DNA of 64,000 bases. Origin: Alicyclobacillus suci (GTDB lineage: Bacteria > Bacillota > Bacilli > Alicyclobacillales > Alicyclobacillaceae). Shown here piece after piece: positions 55,958 to 64,000 of this stretch. Positions within the stretch are counted from its first letter, which is position 1; each line of letters starts with the position of its first letter. The notes below the pieces were generated by a model. That model ran no database searches. It had not been told where the DNA came from and saw nothing but the letters and a program-made list of their open reading frames with translations. The stretch is taken from NCBI RefSeq assembly GCF_017329615.1, contig NZ_JAFMTW010000004.1, forward strand, positions 1 to 64,000, given 5' to 3'. The position numbers and the translations under genes were made by a program.

Positions 55958-56029
55958 TCACGTATCGGTTGAATTCAACTGTCATCATGCATGCCGGACG
56001 ACAATTCGTCAAGCGAAGAAGTGCTGACA

Positions 56030-56422
56030 TCACAGATCTTTCGAAGCTGGGTAACTAGACCTTTGGTGTTTCGCAAGTAGGCTGTCATCAATATCAAAGT
56101 GGGCGTCAGAAAAAATTTTCGCTAAGTACTCTAGTGGCGTCCTGGCCACTTCTCCGTACGACTTACGCGTGTACAAATCTCTCGCATTCGGCAATTCTTG
56201 CTTAATCTGTTTACGCAGCCTGTTCCCAGCTGAGTCGGCATCGACCAAAATATACACATCATCTTGCTGAAGCGGAACAATTTCATTCTCTACCCGTTCG
56301 TAACTGAGCGTACCTTTCGTGCATACCACCTCGACATCTTCACGAATGACGCGAAGTATTCGTGCCTTGTCTGTTTTGCCCTCAACGATAATCACCTTTC
56401 GCGAAGTCGATGATGTATGCAT
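56030..56422 (-). CDS. Small Toprim-domain protein
   Basis: The 130-residue protein is a single Toprim domain: the glutamate motif VIIVEGKTDKARI near residues 10-22 and the D-x-D motif DVYILVDADSAGNRLRKQI near residue 60. It resembles RnmV-like or stand-alone primase-like Toprim proteins but has no rRNA-binding extension. The ATG at 56422 follows GGAAGG. Its substrate is unknown. It stands alone. Confidence 0.8.
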   Translation of the reverse strand: MHTSSTSRKVIIVEGKTDKARILRVIREDVEVVCTKGTLSYERVENEIVPLQQDDVYILVDADSAGNRLRKQIKQELPNARDLYTRKSYGEVARTPLEYLAKIFSDAHFDIDDSLLAKHQRSSYPASKDL

Positions 56423-56640
56423 ATCGTCCAACTTCCTTCCCTGAGATGAGAACCGCCAACCTGCACACTACCATGGTATGTTACATCTTAACGTTTTTCC
56501 TCCACTGTCATTCTACAAGTTCTTCTAGACCACAATCCAATTTGCGCAAATTCCTCGCGTTTTGGCAGGTGCTGCGGCAGTTGCCCAAGCAGATGTGTTT
56601 TCTGACCATATACTAAACGGTACGAAAAGGAGGAGAACGT

Positions 56641-56907
56641 ATGACAGGTTCATCCCAGGTCGACGCAACACCCTGCTTTCTTCCGCTCTTTCTTCTGTTC
56701 GGTGGGCTCGCCGGAAGTCGTGCTGCGGCCGGACCACGTGCATACGGTCGTTATCCGTTACAACAAGGATATTCCCGCGTGCCGGGTTATCCCCCTCGCG
56801 GCGGCTTTGGTTATGGCACACCAGGCGGACCAAGTTATTATTCCCCTTGGGTCATTCACCCAGGTGGCGCAGGTGCCCCAATCGGCAGACGGCCTGGTTG
56901 GTTTTAA
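56641..56907 (+). CDS. Gly/Pro/Tyr/Arg-rich small protein of unknown function
   Basis: The 88-residue protein has a short hydrophobic N-terminal stretch (CFLPLFLLFGGLAGS), then a low-complexity half rich in Gly, Pro, Tyr and Arg (YGRYPLQQGYSRVPGYPPRG, GFGYGTPGGPSYYSP). An AAAAGGAGG site stands 8 bases before the ATG, which argues that it is truly translated. The composition recalls spore coat or exosporium proteins, but I recognise no family. A promoter was not identified. Confidence 0.65.
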   Translation: MTGSSQVDATPCFLPLFLLFGGLAGSRAAAGPRAYGRYPLQQGYSRVPGYPPRGGFGYGTPGGPSYYSPWVIHPGGAGAPIGRRPGWF

Positions 56908-56959
56908 TCTGACGATGATAACCTTCCCCCACCAGTTTACGCATACCAAAGCGATTCTC

Positions 56960-56993
56960 TGCGCCCAGTGCCGAACCCCGGAACTGGGCGCAG
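56960..56993. terminator. Hairpin after the Gly/Tyr-rich gene
   Basis: TGCGCCCAGT and ACTGGGCGCA form a 10-base stem around a loop of about 13 bases, 50 bases beyond the stop. There is no clear T-run. Confidence 0.5.
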
Positions 56994-57040
56994 TGTTATG
57001 TACGCACGCGCTATACGTCCACCCATGGTTTCAGAGAAAC

Positions 57041-57069
57041 AAGCGTGGCCCCAATCGGTGACCACGCTT
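57041..57069 (-). terminator. Terminator after the YjcZ-like gene
   Basis: On the minus strand AAGCGTGG pairs with CCACGCTT and is followed by GTTTCT, 27 bases past the stop of the small sporulation-type gene. Confidence 0.6.
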
Positions 57070-57095
57070 GATCGAAAGTATGTGGACGACGCTCA

Positions 57096-57209
57096 TTAGC
57101 AGGTCGTTGTCGGTGCCGTTGTGTATGCTGGCACGAGGAGGAAGAACAGCACAAAGATGATCAGGAACACAACCGCCCACCGGGTATAGCCTCCGAAAAC
57201 ACCGTACAT
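57096..57209 (-). CDS. YjcZ-like small sporulation-type membrane peptide
   Basis: This 37-residue peptide starts MYGVFGGYTRWAVVFLIIFV and ends in a Thr/Pro-rich tail with a final cysteine. A Gly-containing head and one strongly hydrophobic helix are typical of the YjcZ/YhjQ-like tiny sporulation proteins. An excellent GAAGGAGGG site supports the ATG at 57209; the frame upstream to 57305 has none. Its function is not known. Confidence 0.65.
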   Translation of the reverse strand: MYGVFGGYTRWAVVFLIIFVLFFLLVPAYTTAPTTTC

Positions 57210-57355
57210 GAAAATCCCTCCTTCAGAAATTTGTGCTTCACTGCACACTCCCATACAATTCGGGTAGCATGACCAGGTTTCGGGATATTCGTCTACCCGC
57301 AACAAATTGGGCGGTTCATAGCCGCAACAAGTCAGTCGCAGCCGGGGGGATGTAG

Positions 57356-57688
57356 ATGTTCAAAGAAATCAGCGACACAGAGGTATTGGAGGTTGTCCAA
57401 AAGGAAAAAAAAGTAATTCTATTCTTTTATACACCGCTGTGCGGAACCTGTAAACTCGCCCGGAGAATGCTTGAGATTGTCGCAGCGACGCTGCCCGGTC
57501 TTGTCATTTACACATGCGACGCAAATTTTGCCAGACCTTTGCTCGAAGCATTTGAAGTGCAAAGTGTACCGGCACTCGCGTACCTGCGCGACGGCGAACT
57601 CTCTTATCTACAGTTTGCGTTTCCCGGTGTCGATGATCTTTACGCGCGCATCAAACAGTTTTTCAGCGAATCGGAACCGCTGGACTAA
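57356..57688 (+). CDS. Thioredoxin-like protein with a CGTC site
   Basis: The 110-residue protein has the thioredoxin fold with a strand-helix start, the redox motif Cys29-Gly-Thr-Cys32 in YTPLCGTCKLARR and the cis-proline in VQSVPALAYLRDG. A GGGGGGATG site precedes the ATG. The CGTC motif differs from the CGPC of housekeeping thioredoxin and resembles YtpP/YusE-like proteins of Bacillus. It is likely cytoplasmic, with an unknown partner. Confidence 0.85.
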   Translation: MFKEISDTEVLEVVQKEKKVILFFYTPLCGTCKLARRMLEIVAATLPGLVIYTCDANFARPLLEAFEVQSVPALAYLRDGELSYLQFAFPGVDDLYARIKQFFSESEPLD

Positions 57689-57932
57689 TTCGCGGCTGGA
57701 TGCCCTACGCCCGCTTATCGACAACTCAGCCCAAATGCTGAGCGTAAAAATTACAAACTGGGGATAATATGGTCAGACTTTACGGCCTTGTCCTGAAAAT
57801 TTTACGATGTTCACAAAAACAGTGTCGAAGGCAGTAGGAATTGTGCCACTTTATGTCGAAACATTGACCGCTCATAAGTGGAAGTGGATGAACCAGCAAA
57901 AATCAAGATCTCACTTGTAGGGGGTAAAGGAA

Positions 57933-59000
57933 ATGAAAAAGAAATTGTTGTCAACCGCAGCAGCAGCGATTGCCCTAACCGTCCTCGTCGCAGGTTGTGG
58001 AACCAATTCAACTGGAGGTTCGACCTCTGGAGGAAACGCAACCGGGTCTGGTGGCGCAGCAAGCGGTAACAAAAGTGATTTGAAAGTCGGTCTCGTCACC
58101 GACACCGGCGGTCTCAACGACAATAGCTTCAACCACCTGGCAGACGTCGGCCTGCAGAACGCTCAGAAGCAGTTAGGTGTGACTGGCAGCGTCGTCGAGT
58201 CAACTTCTGAATCCGACTACATCCCTAACTTGACCCGTTTTGCACAAAACGGTTACGACTTGGTCATCGCCGTCGGCTATCTGATGCACGACGCCGTTGA
58301 ACAGGTCGCGAAGCAATACCCCAAGACCCATTTCTTGATTATTGACGACACCATCACGGACAGACCGAACGTTTCCAGTGCAGTATTCAAGGCCGAACAA
58401 GCAGGCTATCTCGCCGGCGCCATGGCAGGTCTGCTGGAGACGGGCAAGTCGCTTCCAAACCTCAATAGTCAAAACGTCGTGGGCGTGATTGGCGGACAGA
58501 ACATTCCGCCCGTCAATGACTACATTGCCGGTTTCCAACAAGGGTTCAAGAAAGAAGACCCAAATGGCAAGGTATTACTGCAATATACGAATAGCTTTAC
58601 GGACCAGGCGCTTGGCAGCCAGTACGCCCAAAACGAAATGGCACAAGGGGCAGATATCGTCTTCCCGGATGCCGGCGGTTGTGGGCTCGGTGCCATCAAC
58701 GCCGTCAAGAGTGCGAATAAATACGCGATTGGCGTCGATACAGATCAGTCTTATCTGGCACCCAAGAACGTCTTGACCAGCGCGACAAAGGGTGTGGATA
58801 CCGCCGTCTTTGATACCATCAAGGACCTGCAGACAAACAACTTCCACTCCGGTGTCACCAATTTCGATTTGAAAGGCAACGGCGTCGGCATCGGTAAGGT
58901 CATGAGCGGCGTGCCCCAATCGGTCATTGACCAAGTGAATTCCTTGAAACAAGACATCATCAGCGGCAAGATTCAAGTTTCGACAACGATTCAAAAGTAA
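57933..59000 (+). CDS. nupN: BMP-family nucleoside-binding lipoprotein
   Basis: The 355-residue substrate-binding lipoprotein has a signal peptide with lipobox LVAGC (Cys22), a Gly/Ser/Thr linker and the BMP (Med/PnrA-like) fold: LKVGLVTDTGGLNDNSFNHLADVGLQ, GYDLVIAVGYLM and VFPDAGGCGLGAINAV. It is the first gene of an ABC import operon and should capture purine nucleosides such as guanosine outside the cell. GTAGGGGG precedes the start. No PurBox or purine riboswitch was seen in the 244-base leader. Confidence 0.92.
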   Translation: MKKKLLSTAAAAIALTVLVAGCGTNSTGGSTSGGNATGSGGAASGNKSDLKVGLVTDTGGLNDNSFNHLADVGLQNAQKQLGVTGSVVESTSESDYIPNLTRFAQNGYDLVIAVGYLMHDAVEQVAKQYPKTHFLIIDDTITDRPNVSSAVFKAEQAGYLAGAMAGLLETGKSLPNLNSQNVVGVIGGQNIPPVNDYIAGFQQGFKKEDPNGKVLLQYTNSFTDQALGSQYAQNEMAQGADIVFPDAGGCGLGAINAVKSANKYAIGVDTDQSYLAPKNVLTSATKGVDTAVFDTIKDLQTNNFHSGVTNFDLKGNGVGIGKVMSGVPQSVIDQVNSLKQDIISGKIQVSTTIQK

Positions 59001-59153
59001 GGTCTGCCGTTTTGTCGTGGGTGGACCGCGGTCACCAATGTAGTGGCGCCGCGTCCACCCTGTTTGCACGTCGGATTCGTCCAGCCACTCGTGTTTTAGG
59101 GTGGACTGCATTCGATGGCTGAACGCAAGTCCACAAAAAGGAGGTCTATCGGC

Positions 59154-60680
59154 ATGGAAGACTTCTTGGAAGTAATTGATTTAAAAAAGTGGTTCCCCGG
59201 GGTGAAAGCCAATGACGGGGTAAACCTGACATTGCGACGTGGTGAAGTACACGCCATCCTCGGGGAAAACGGCGCTGGCAAGTCCACGTTGATGAAGATG
59301 ATTTACGGCCTTTTGGAACCGACCTCGGGTGAAATTCGGCTCGCCGGACAACCCGTACACTTCCGCAGCCCGCGCGAAGCCATTCAAGCAGGTATCGGCA
59401 TGGTGCACCAGCACTTCATGCTGATTCCGGCGCTGACTGTGGCCGAAAATGTCGTCCTCGGCGACGAGCCCGGCGGCGTGAATTACAATCGCCGAGAAGC
59501 CGTACGGCACGTGCGGGCGTTGTCCGAGCGGTATGGACTTGATATTGACCCGACGGCAAAAATATCGCAGCTGTCCGTTGGGCTGCAACAGCGAGTCGAA
59601 ATTCTGAAGGCATTTTATCGCAAAGCCCGTTTGATTATCCTCGACGAACCCACCGCCCTGCTGACGCCGCAAGAGACGCGCGAGTTATTCAACATCGTGC
59701 GCAACCTCAAGGCCGAAGGCATCCCGGTGCTGTTCATCAGCCACAAGTTGGACGAGGTCAAGGAAATTAGTGATCGGGTGACGGTCATGCGCGCCGGCAA
59801 GACGGTTGACTCCGTTCGGACAGCGGACGCCACCCCACAAGATCTCGCAAACATGATGGTCGGGCGCGAAGTCGTCCTGCGCATCCAAAAGGAAGTTGCG
59901 AAGCCAGGCGCACCTGTCCTCCAACTCGAGGACGTGAAGGTCCGCGACAAGGCAAAAAACCTGCGCGTCAAAGGTATCACGCTCGAACTTCGCAGAGGTG
60001 AGATTTTGGGACTCGCCGGAATTGACGGGAACGGGCAATTCGAACTGGCTGACGCGATTGCCGGGCTGCTTCGCCCAGAAGACGGGCGCATCATCTTCGA
60101 CGGGCACGACATCACGCACATGACGCCTGCACAGCGGACGGAGCGCGGAATTGCCTACGTGCCACAAGACAGGCACGCAGATGGACTGGTATTAGAATTT
60201 GATCTTGTGGAAAACACCATTCTTCGCGATTTTCATAAGCGCCCGTACTCGTCCGCCGGTATCCTTCGTCGCAAACCTGCAGAGGATTACACGAAGCGGT
60301 TGATTGAGGCGTTTGACGTGCGCCCACCGCAACCGGCTCGCAAAGCTGCCGAACTCTCCGGGGGCAATCAACAAAAGGTGATTCTAGCGCGCGAAGTATC
60401 TCGCGACCCAATCATGCTGATTGCCGCGCAACCGACGCGCGGCTTGGACGTCGGAGCGATTGAAGGTATCCATCGCCAGCTAGTGCGATTGCGCGACGAA
60501 GGCAAAGGGGTGTTGCTCGTGTCCCTTGAGATGGACGAAATTTTAAGTTTGTCTGACCGGATTGCGGTCATCCACGATGGTCGGATTGTCGACGTGATTC
60601 CAGGAGATACCGCCACGCGTGAACAAATCGGTTTGCTCATGACAGGGTCACGTACGAATTCGGAGGTGGCATCGAGTTGA
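59154..60680 (+). CDS. nupO: Nucleoside ABC importer, double ATPase subunit
   Basis: The 508-residue protein contains two ABC domains like sugar and nucleoside importers of the CUT2 type. The first has Walker A LGENGAGKSTLMKMIYG, signature LSVGLQQRVEIL and Walker B LIILDEPTALLTP. The second has a degenerate P-loop (AGIDGNGQFELADAIAG) and signature LSGGNQQKVILAREV. The ATG at 59154 is preferred (AAAGGAGG nine bases upstream) over a frame from 59115. It is followed by permease genes with a TTGA overlap. Confidence 0.93.
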   Translation: MEDFLEVIDLKKWFPGVKANDGVNLTLRRGEVHAILGENGAGKSTLMKMIYGLLEPTSGEIRLAGQPVHFRSPREAIQAGIGMVHQHFMLIPALTVAENVVLGDEPGGVNYNRREAVRHVRALSERYGLDIDPTAKISQLSVGLQQRVEILKAFYRKARLIILDEPTALLTPQETRELFNIVRNLKAEGIPVLFISHKLDEVKEISDRVTVMRAGKTVDSVRTADATPQDLANMMVGREVVLRIQKEVAKPGAPVLQLEDVKVRDKAKNLRVKGITLELRRGEILGLAGIDGNGQFELADAIAGLLRPEDGRIIFDGHDITHMTPAQRTERGIAYVPQDRHADGLVLEFDLVENTILRDFHKRPYSSAGILRRKPAEDYTKRLIEAFDVRPPQPARKAAELSGGNQQKVILAREVSRDPIMLIAAQPTRGLDVGAIEGIHRQLVRLRDEGKGVLLVSLEMDEILSLSDRIAVIHDGRIVDVIPGDTATREQIGLLMTGSRTNSEVASS

Positions 60681-61753
60681 AGGCACTGCGCTCTACCTTT
60701 CTAGGCCCTATCGTGGCGACGCTGTTGGCCATTGTCATCGGCGGCATTTTGGTTAGCGCGATGGGATACAACCCTTTTTCCGTATACGGCTCCCTCATCT
60801 CAGGCGCATTTGGCAACATCCCGAGTTTGGGGAATACCATCACCGCGAGTATCCCGTTGGTGCTCTGCGGCTTAGGTATCGCTATCGCGTTCCAATCTGG
60901 CTTATTCAATATCGGCGCCGACGGCCAATACTGGGTGGCTGCGGCCGCAAGCGTCTGGGTCGGTTACCACTTCACCAGCCTGCCAGGTTGGCTGCACATT
61001 ATCTTTTGCTTGGTCGTCGGAATGCTGGTCGGTGCGATTTGGGGCGGGATTATTCCAGGCTTGACCAAGGCCTACGTCGGATCAAGTGAAGTCATCACCA
61101 CGATGATGCTCAGCTACATCGGCATCTTGCTGGCACGTTATTTGATTGAAGGCGGCCCGATGCAAGAACCGGGTTCCAATCCACAGTCGCCGGAAATCGT
61201 ACAAAATACGCAACTTCCTTACTTCAATCAGACGCTGATGCAATCTCAGCTGTCGCTGGTCGCCGTGGCGATTACCATCTTGGCAGCCGTCGTGGCGTGG
61301 TTCTTGCTGTATAAGACGACAATTGGGTACCAACTCCGCGCGGTAGGCTTCAATCAGCGAGCCGCCCGCTACGCAGGCATGCGCGTCACGCTGTACACGG
61401 TGATTGCATTGTGCCTGTCTGGACTGTTTGCGGGTCTAGCTGGATCCGTGCAGATGCTCGGCGTCGATCACCGCCTGATGGACGGTTTCTCGTCGAACTA
61501 TGGGTACACGGCTATTGTCGTCTCCTTGCTCGCGCGCAACAACCCACTTGGCGTACTGCTAGCGGGCCTGTTCTTCGGCGCGTTGACGACAGGCGGACAA
61601 AACATGCAGATTATCTCCAACGTCCCTGCAGCCTTAACGGATGTCCTTCAGGGTCTCATTATTTTCTTTGTCGCATGTGAACGCATTGTTCCACAAATCA
61701 TCCAGTGGTACCGACGCCGTCGCAGTTTGCGTTCGGGCGTCGCTGCATCCTGA
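60677..61753 (+). CDS. nupP: Nucleoside ABC importer permease, first
   Basis: This 358-residue inner-membrane permease is of the BPD_transp_2 type with about nine helices and the typical NIGADGQYWVAAAASVWVG segment near residue 77 and EVITTMMLSYIGILLARYLIEGG. The TTG start overlaps the ATPase stop (TTGA) and has CGGAGG upstream. It pairs with the next permease to form the channel. The C-terminal tail is basic (YRRRRSLRSG). Confidence 0.92.
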   Translation: MKALRSTFLGPIVATLLAIVIGGILVSAMGYNPFSVYGSLISGAFGNIPSLGNTITASIPLVLCGLGIAIAFQSGLFNIGADGQYWVAAAASVWVGYHFTSLPGWLHIIFCLVVGMLVGAIWGGIIPGLTKAYVGSSEVITTMMLSYIGILLARYLIEGGPMQEPGSNPQSPEIVQNTQLPYFNQTLMQSQLSLVAVAITILAAVVAWFLLYKTTIGYQLRAVGFNQRAARYAGMRVTLYTVIALCLSGLFAGLAGSVQMLGVDHRLMDGFSSNYGYTAIVVSLLARNNPLGVLLAGLFFGALTTGGQNMQIISNVPAALTDVLQGLIIFFVACERIVPQIIQWYRRRRSLRSGVAAS

Positions 61754-61774
61754 TGTCGGGGAGGAAGTGAGTCT

Positions 61775-62695
61775 GTGAGTATTTTTGCCGACGCGCAAAT
61801 CTGGAATTCCACACTATCCATGGCTGTTCCCCTCGCCCTGCCAGCTATCGGCGGCACGTTCTCCGAGCGAACTGGCGTGGTCAACGTCGCGATGGAAGGT
61901 ATCATGTTAATGGGTGCCTTTTTTGGGGTTGCGTTTTCCTATTGGACAGGCAGCGCCTGGATTGGACTATTGATGGCACTCATCATCGGCGGATTGACTT
62001 CAGCAGCCTTTGCCTGGGGCGCCATCCGCGTCTCCGCTGACCAAGTTGTTTTAGGAATGGCCATCAACATCTTTGCTGCGGGATTGACCGCGTTCTTGCT
62101 CGACACGGTATTTGGCTTTAGCGGAACACCGCCAACGACGCCAAAACTCCCGAATGTAAGCTTGCCGGGAATCGACAAAATCCCATATGTCGGGCAGATT
62201 TTCACCAACCAGAGTATCCTCGTCTACGTGATGATTGCCATCGTCATCTTGTCGCACTGGTTTCTGTTTCACACTCGCCTCGGACTACGTATGCGATCCG
62301 TCGGCGAAAACCCCCTAGCCGCCGACACCGTCGGTATCAACGTATGGCGTTTGCGCTATGCCGGGGTCATCATCGGCGGACTGCTATCGGCTTTAGGCGG
62401 CGCCTACTTGTCGATTGGCGTCCTCAACAGCTTCTCGGTCAACATGACCAACGGCCGTGGTTATATCGCCCTGGCCGCCATGATTTTCGGCAAGTGGACG
62501 CCGCTGGGTTCGTTCGGCGCAGCGCTTCTCTTCGGCTTCTCCACGGCGCTGGGTATTGTCCTACAGGGCAACGGCGTATCGTCAAACCTACTACAGATGA
62601 TTCCGTATGCACTCACGATTATCGCGCTCACGGGACTCGTGGGCCGTTCGATTCCACCCGCAGCGGATGGTCTGCCGTATGATCCAAAACGCTGA
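61775..62695 (+). CDS. nupQ: Nucleoside ABC importer permease, second
   Basis: The 306-residue permease shows the family pattern LALPAIGGTFSERTGVVNVAMEGIMLMGAFFGV and NPLAADTVGINVWRLRYAGVIIGGLLSALGGAYLS, with about eight helices. The GTG start has GGGGAGG upstream. It completes the four-gene lipoprotein-ATPase-permease-permease operon; the order is that of B. subtilis nupNOPQ. Confidence 0.92.
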   Translation: MSIFADAQIWNSTLSMAVPLALPAIGGTFSERTGVVNVAMEGIMLMGAFFGVAFSYWTGSAWIGLLMALIIGGLTSAAFAWGAIRVSADQVVLGMAINIFAAGLTAFLLDTVFGFSGTPPTTPKLPNVSLPGIDKIPYVGQIFTNQSILVYVMIAIVILSHWFLFHTRLGLRMRSVGENPLAADTVGINVWRLRYAGVIIGGLLSALGGAYLSIGVLNSFSVNMTNGRGYIALAAMIFGKWTPLGSFGAALLFGFSTALGIVLQGNGVSSNLLQMIPYALTIIALTGLVGRSIPPAADGLPYDPKR

Positions 62696-62733
62696 AGAAG
62701 TGTAGCGGTTCAGTGAACATATCTCATAAATGG

Positions 62734-62774
62734 GACAGGGCGTGCGCAAAGATGTCAATGACGCACGCCCTGTC
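62734..62774. terminator. Inverted repeat between nupQ and azlC
   Basis: GACAGGGCGTGCG and CGCACGCCCTGTC form perfect 13-base arms around a 15-base loop. The right arm lies inside the last codons of azlC and its stop codon is in the loop. It probably acts as a terminator for the convergent genes, although no T-run follows. Confidence 0.6.
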
Positions 62775-63456
62775 TATCTATGCGTCGTTTCTCGAGCAAC
62801 GTACCCGCCGTCGCCCCGACCACTGCACCGAAGACCATTCCGACATTTCCGAGCTGCGCCATATCTGCCAGACAGGCGAGCAGAGCCCCGACCATGGCGG
62901 CAACGAAGTAGGACAGCGAGCGCTTCCCCGCCATTAATAGTGCGAGAAACAGTGCAGGCAAAGCGAATCCCAACGCATCGGAAACCGCGACAGGAACGCT
63001 CTTGCCAATGGTTGCCCCCACAGCGGTACCTGCCAACCACGAGCCATAACACGAATAGACAAACGGTATCTGGTAGCCGACGACAGGGCGTGCTTGCTGG
63101 ACTCGGCTACTGGTCACGGCATACACCTCGTCGGTCAACCCAAACGCCATCATCCAGCGCTGGGCCTCCGACCACTTGCTGAACGCGGGCCCGAGTGACG
63201 TACCATAGAGAAAATGCCGCAAATTCACCAGTAAGGTGGTCACAATCACGGAGACGGGGGATGTGCCGGACAATGCGAGGCTGAGCAGCATAAACTGCGC
63301 ACTGCCCGCGTAGACCCATGCAGAAATCAAAAAGACAATCAGCCAGGGAACACCGTTACTGGTGGCGATCACGCCGAAGGTCGCCCCGACTGGAAAGTAC
63401 GCAAAAATAATCGGCAGCGCATCACGCAGGCCTTTTGCAATCGATGGTCGTGTCAT
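62755..63456 (-). CDS. azlC: AzlC-family branched-chain amino acid exporter subunit
   Basis: The 233-residue membrane protein has the AzlC landmarks DALPIIFAYFPVGATFGVIA near the N-terminus and WVYAGSAQFMLLSLALSG and NLRHFLYGTSLGPAFSKW. With AzlD it forms a two-component exporter known for branched-chain amino acids or analogues. It lies 15 bases behind azlD with a GGGGG site. Confidence 0.9.
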   Translation of the reverse strand: MTRPSIAKGLRDALPIIFAYFPVGATFGVIATSNGVPWLIVFLISAWVYAGSAQFMLLSLALSGTSPVSVIVTTLLVNLRHFLYGTSLGPAFSKWSEAQRWMMAFGLTDEVYAVTSSRVQQARPVVGYQIPFVYSCYGSWLAGTAVGATIGKSVPVAVSDALGFALPALFLALLMAGKRSLSYFVAAMVGALLACLADMAQLGNVGMVFGAVVGATAGTLLEKRRIDRQGVRH

Positions 63457-63471
63457 CTACGAACCCCCGTG

Positions 63472-63789
63472 TCAGACAAACTGGCGAATGAGCGCAAAAC
63501 ATCCCACCCCGACGGCAACCGTCAGGAGTAGATTCCGACTCACAGCCCCGACAATCACAGTGGGCACCGCCGCCATCCAGGTTGGATTGTGGAGCAGGGG
63601 TACCCAGTGATTTCCCGACAGAAACACAAGTGGTCCGAGCAACGCCCCGAGGACTGCCGGTGCCACAAAGGACAACCAAGTCTTCGCGGCATCAGGCCAG
63701 CGAATTCGACTACCGCCACTCAATGACAACGCGCGAATCAGATAGGTTCCCGCGCCAATGGCGACGGTTTCCCAAAAAAGCCACCCCAC
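63472..63789 (-). CDS. azlD: AzlD-family small exporter subunit
   Basis: This is a 105-residue protein with four predicted helices, from a GTG at 63789 (VGWLFWETVAIGAGTYLIRALSLS). Family members start at this strand and are about 100-110 residues, and a GGGGGTGG stretch precedes the GTG; an ATG at 63822 without such a site would add 11 residues. The partner is AzlC. The promoter is in the divergent gap shared with the XRE regulator gene. Confidence 0.85.
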   Translation of the reverse strand: MGWLFWETVAIGAGTYLIRALSLSGGSRIRWPDAAKTWLSFVAPAVLGALLGPLVFLSGNHWVPLLHNPTWMAAVPTVIVGAVSRNLLLTVAVGVGCFALIRQFV

Positions 63790-63838
63790 CTGTCCACCCC
63801 CTGACGAAATCCTCGCAATCATAACATAACATATTTTT

Positions 63839-63854
63839 GTATGCTATAATATAC
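63839..63854 (+). promoter_or_regulatory. Extended -10 promoter with an inverted repeat before the XRE gene
   Basis: TGCTATAAT (63842-63850) is an extended -10 box without a clear -35. It is spanned by the inverted repeat GTAT-N8-ATAC, a plausible operator for the adjacent XRE protein. The same gap should drive azlDC in the other direction, so the regulator may control both. Confidence 0.5.
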
Positions 63855-63873
63855 TCCGAAAGAGGGGGCGCGA

Positions 63874-64000
63874 ATGGAAGCGGAGAAGCTCACACAGCAT
63901 ATTGGAAATGTTCTGAGGTCGTTGCGAAAAGACCGGCGTCTCACGCTGGATGGCTTGGCCAATTTGACGGGTGTCAGCAAGCCCATGCTGAGTCAAATTG
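63874..64000 (+). CDS. XRE-family regulator, N-terminal part (cut by window edge)
   Basis: The frame from ATG 63874, behind GAGGGGG, reads MEAEKLTQHIGNVLRSLRKD followed by RLTLDGLANLTGVSKPMLSQ, a helix-turn-helix of the XRE/Cro type. Only the first 42 residues are in the window. Such regulators standing divergent from azlCD often carry a C-terminal cupin sensor; whether this one does cannot be seen. Confidence 0.85.
   Translation, partial: MEAEKLTQHIGNVLRSLRKDRRLTLDGLANLTGVSKPMLSQI

Noticed and set aside
57689..57932. A PurBox or purine riboswitch before the nucleoside importer
   Set aside because: No CCGAAC box and no purine aptamer bases are present; only a weak hairpin (CTCAGC...GCTGAG) and AT-rich DNA.

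Overview
The window looks like the chromosome of a moderately GC-rich Gram-positive Bacillota, most like an Alicyclobacillus-type member of the Bacillales. The reasons are strong GGAGG-type ribosome binding sites with many GTG and TTG starts, a perfect CIRCE element before groES-groEL, a PurBox pair and a guanine riboswitch on the purine genes, small sporulation-type proteins, and gene order recalling one arc of the Bacillus subtilis chromosome (ydcC-alr-mazEF, thiL-tsaE-tsaB-rimI-tsaD-ydiF, groESL, moxR-DUF58-transglutaminase-guaA-pbuG-pur). The taxon is an inference; no rRNA gene lies inside the window.

Left part (1-20.2 kb, almost all minus strand). The first 165 bases hold a near-consensus promoter and leader typical of an rRNA operon that runs leftward out of the window. 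Then come a DMT transporter and the purine block purB-C-S-Q-L-F-M-H-D, a terminator, an AzgA-type purine permease, guaA with a guanine riboswitch, and a MoxR ATPase/DUF58/transglutaminase operon. Purines are thus controlled twice: PurR operator boxes before purB for de novo synthesis, and a terminator-type guanine riboswitch before guaA-permease. purE, purK and purN are absent from the cluster.

Middle part (20.2-43 kb). An L,D-transpeptidase lipoprotein and small proteins are followed by a four-gene alpha-glucan cluster: a DUF4912 protein, a 955-residue fusion of a GH57 branching-enzyme domain with a GT4 glycosyltransferase, a sugar-phosphate nucleotidyltransferase and a GH15-like hydrolase. 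After a lipoprotein gene and a probable group II intron remnant come groEL/groES, a molybdenum-cofactor set (mobB, MoCF protein, mobA), 5-formyl-THF cyclo-ligase, a PAP2 phosphatase and the ABC-F protein YdiF. YdiF converges on the t6A-tRNA operon thiL-tsaE-tsaB-rimI-tsaD; the gap between them carries a cluster of about seven DnaA-box-like 9-mers.

Right part (43-64 kb). This holds a DUF1659/DUF2922 pair beside a broken histidine-kinase fragment, a sodium:solute symporter with its DUF3311 partner, a C26 amidotransferase, ahcY, the mazEF-alr-ydcC-nnr-acpS block, methionine aminopeptidase, a membrane-bound ferritin of MbfA type, a Toprim protein, small coat-like proteins, a thioredoxin-like protein, a nucleoside ABC importer (nupNOPQ type) and azlCD with a divergent XRE regulator cut by the right edge.

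The most notable items are the DnaA-box cluster between ydiF and tsaD, the GH57-GT4 fusion with its neighbours, the double purine control, the truncated kinase, and several small proteins of unknown function. I did not find a defence system, prophage, CRISPR array or intact insertion sequence.
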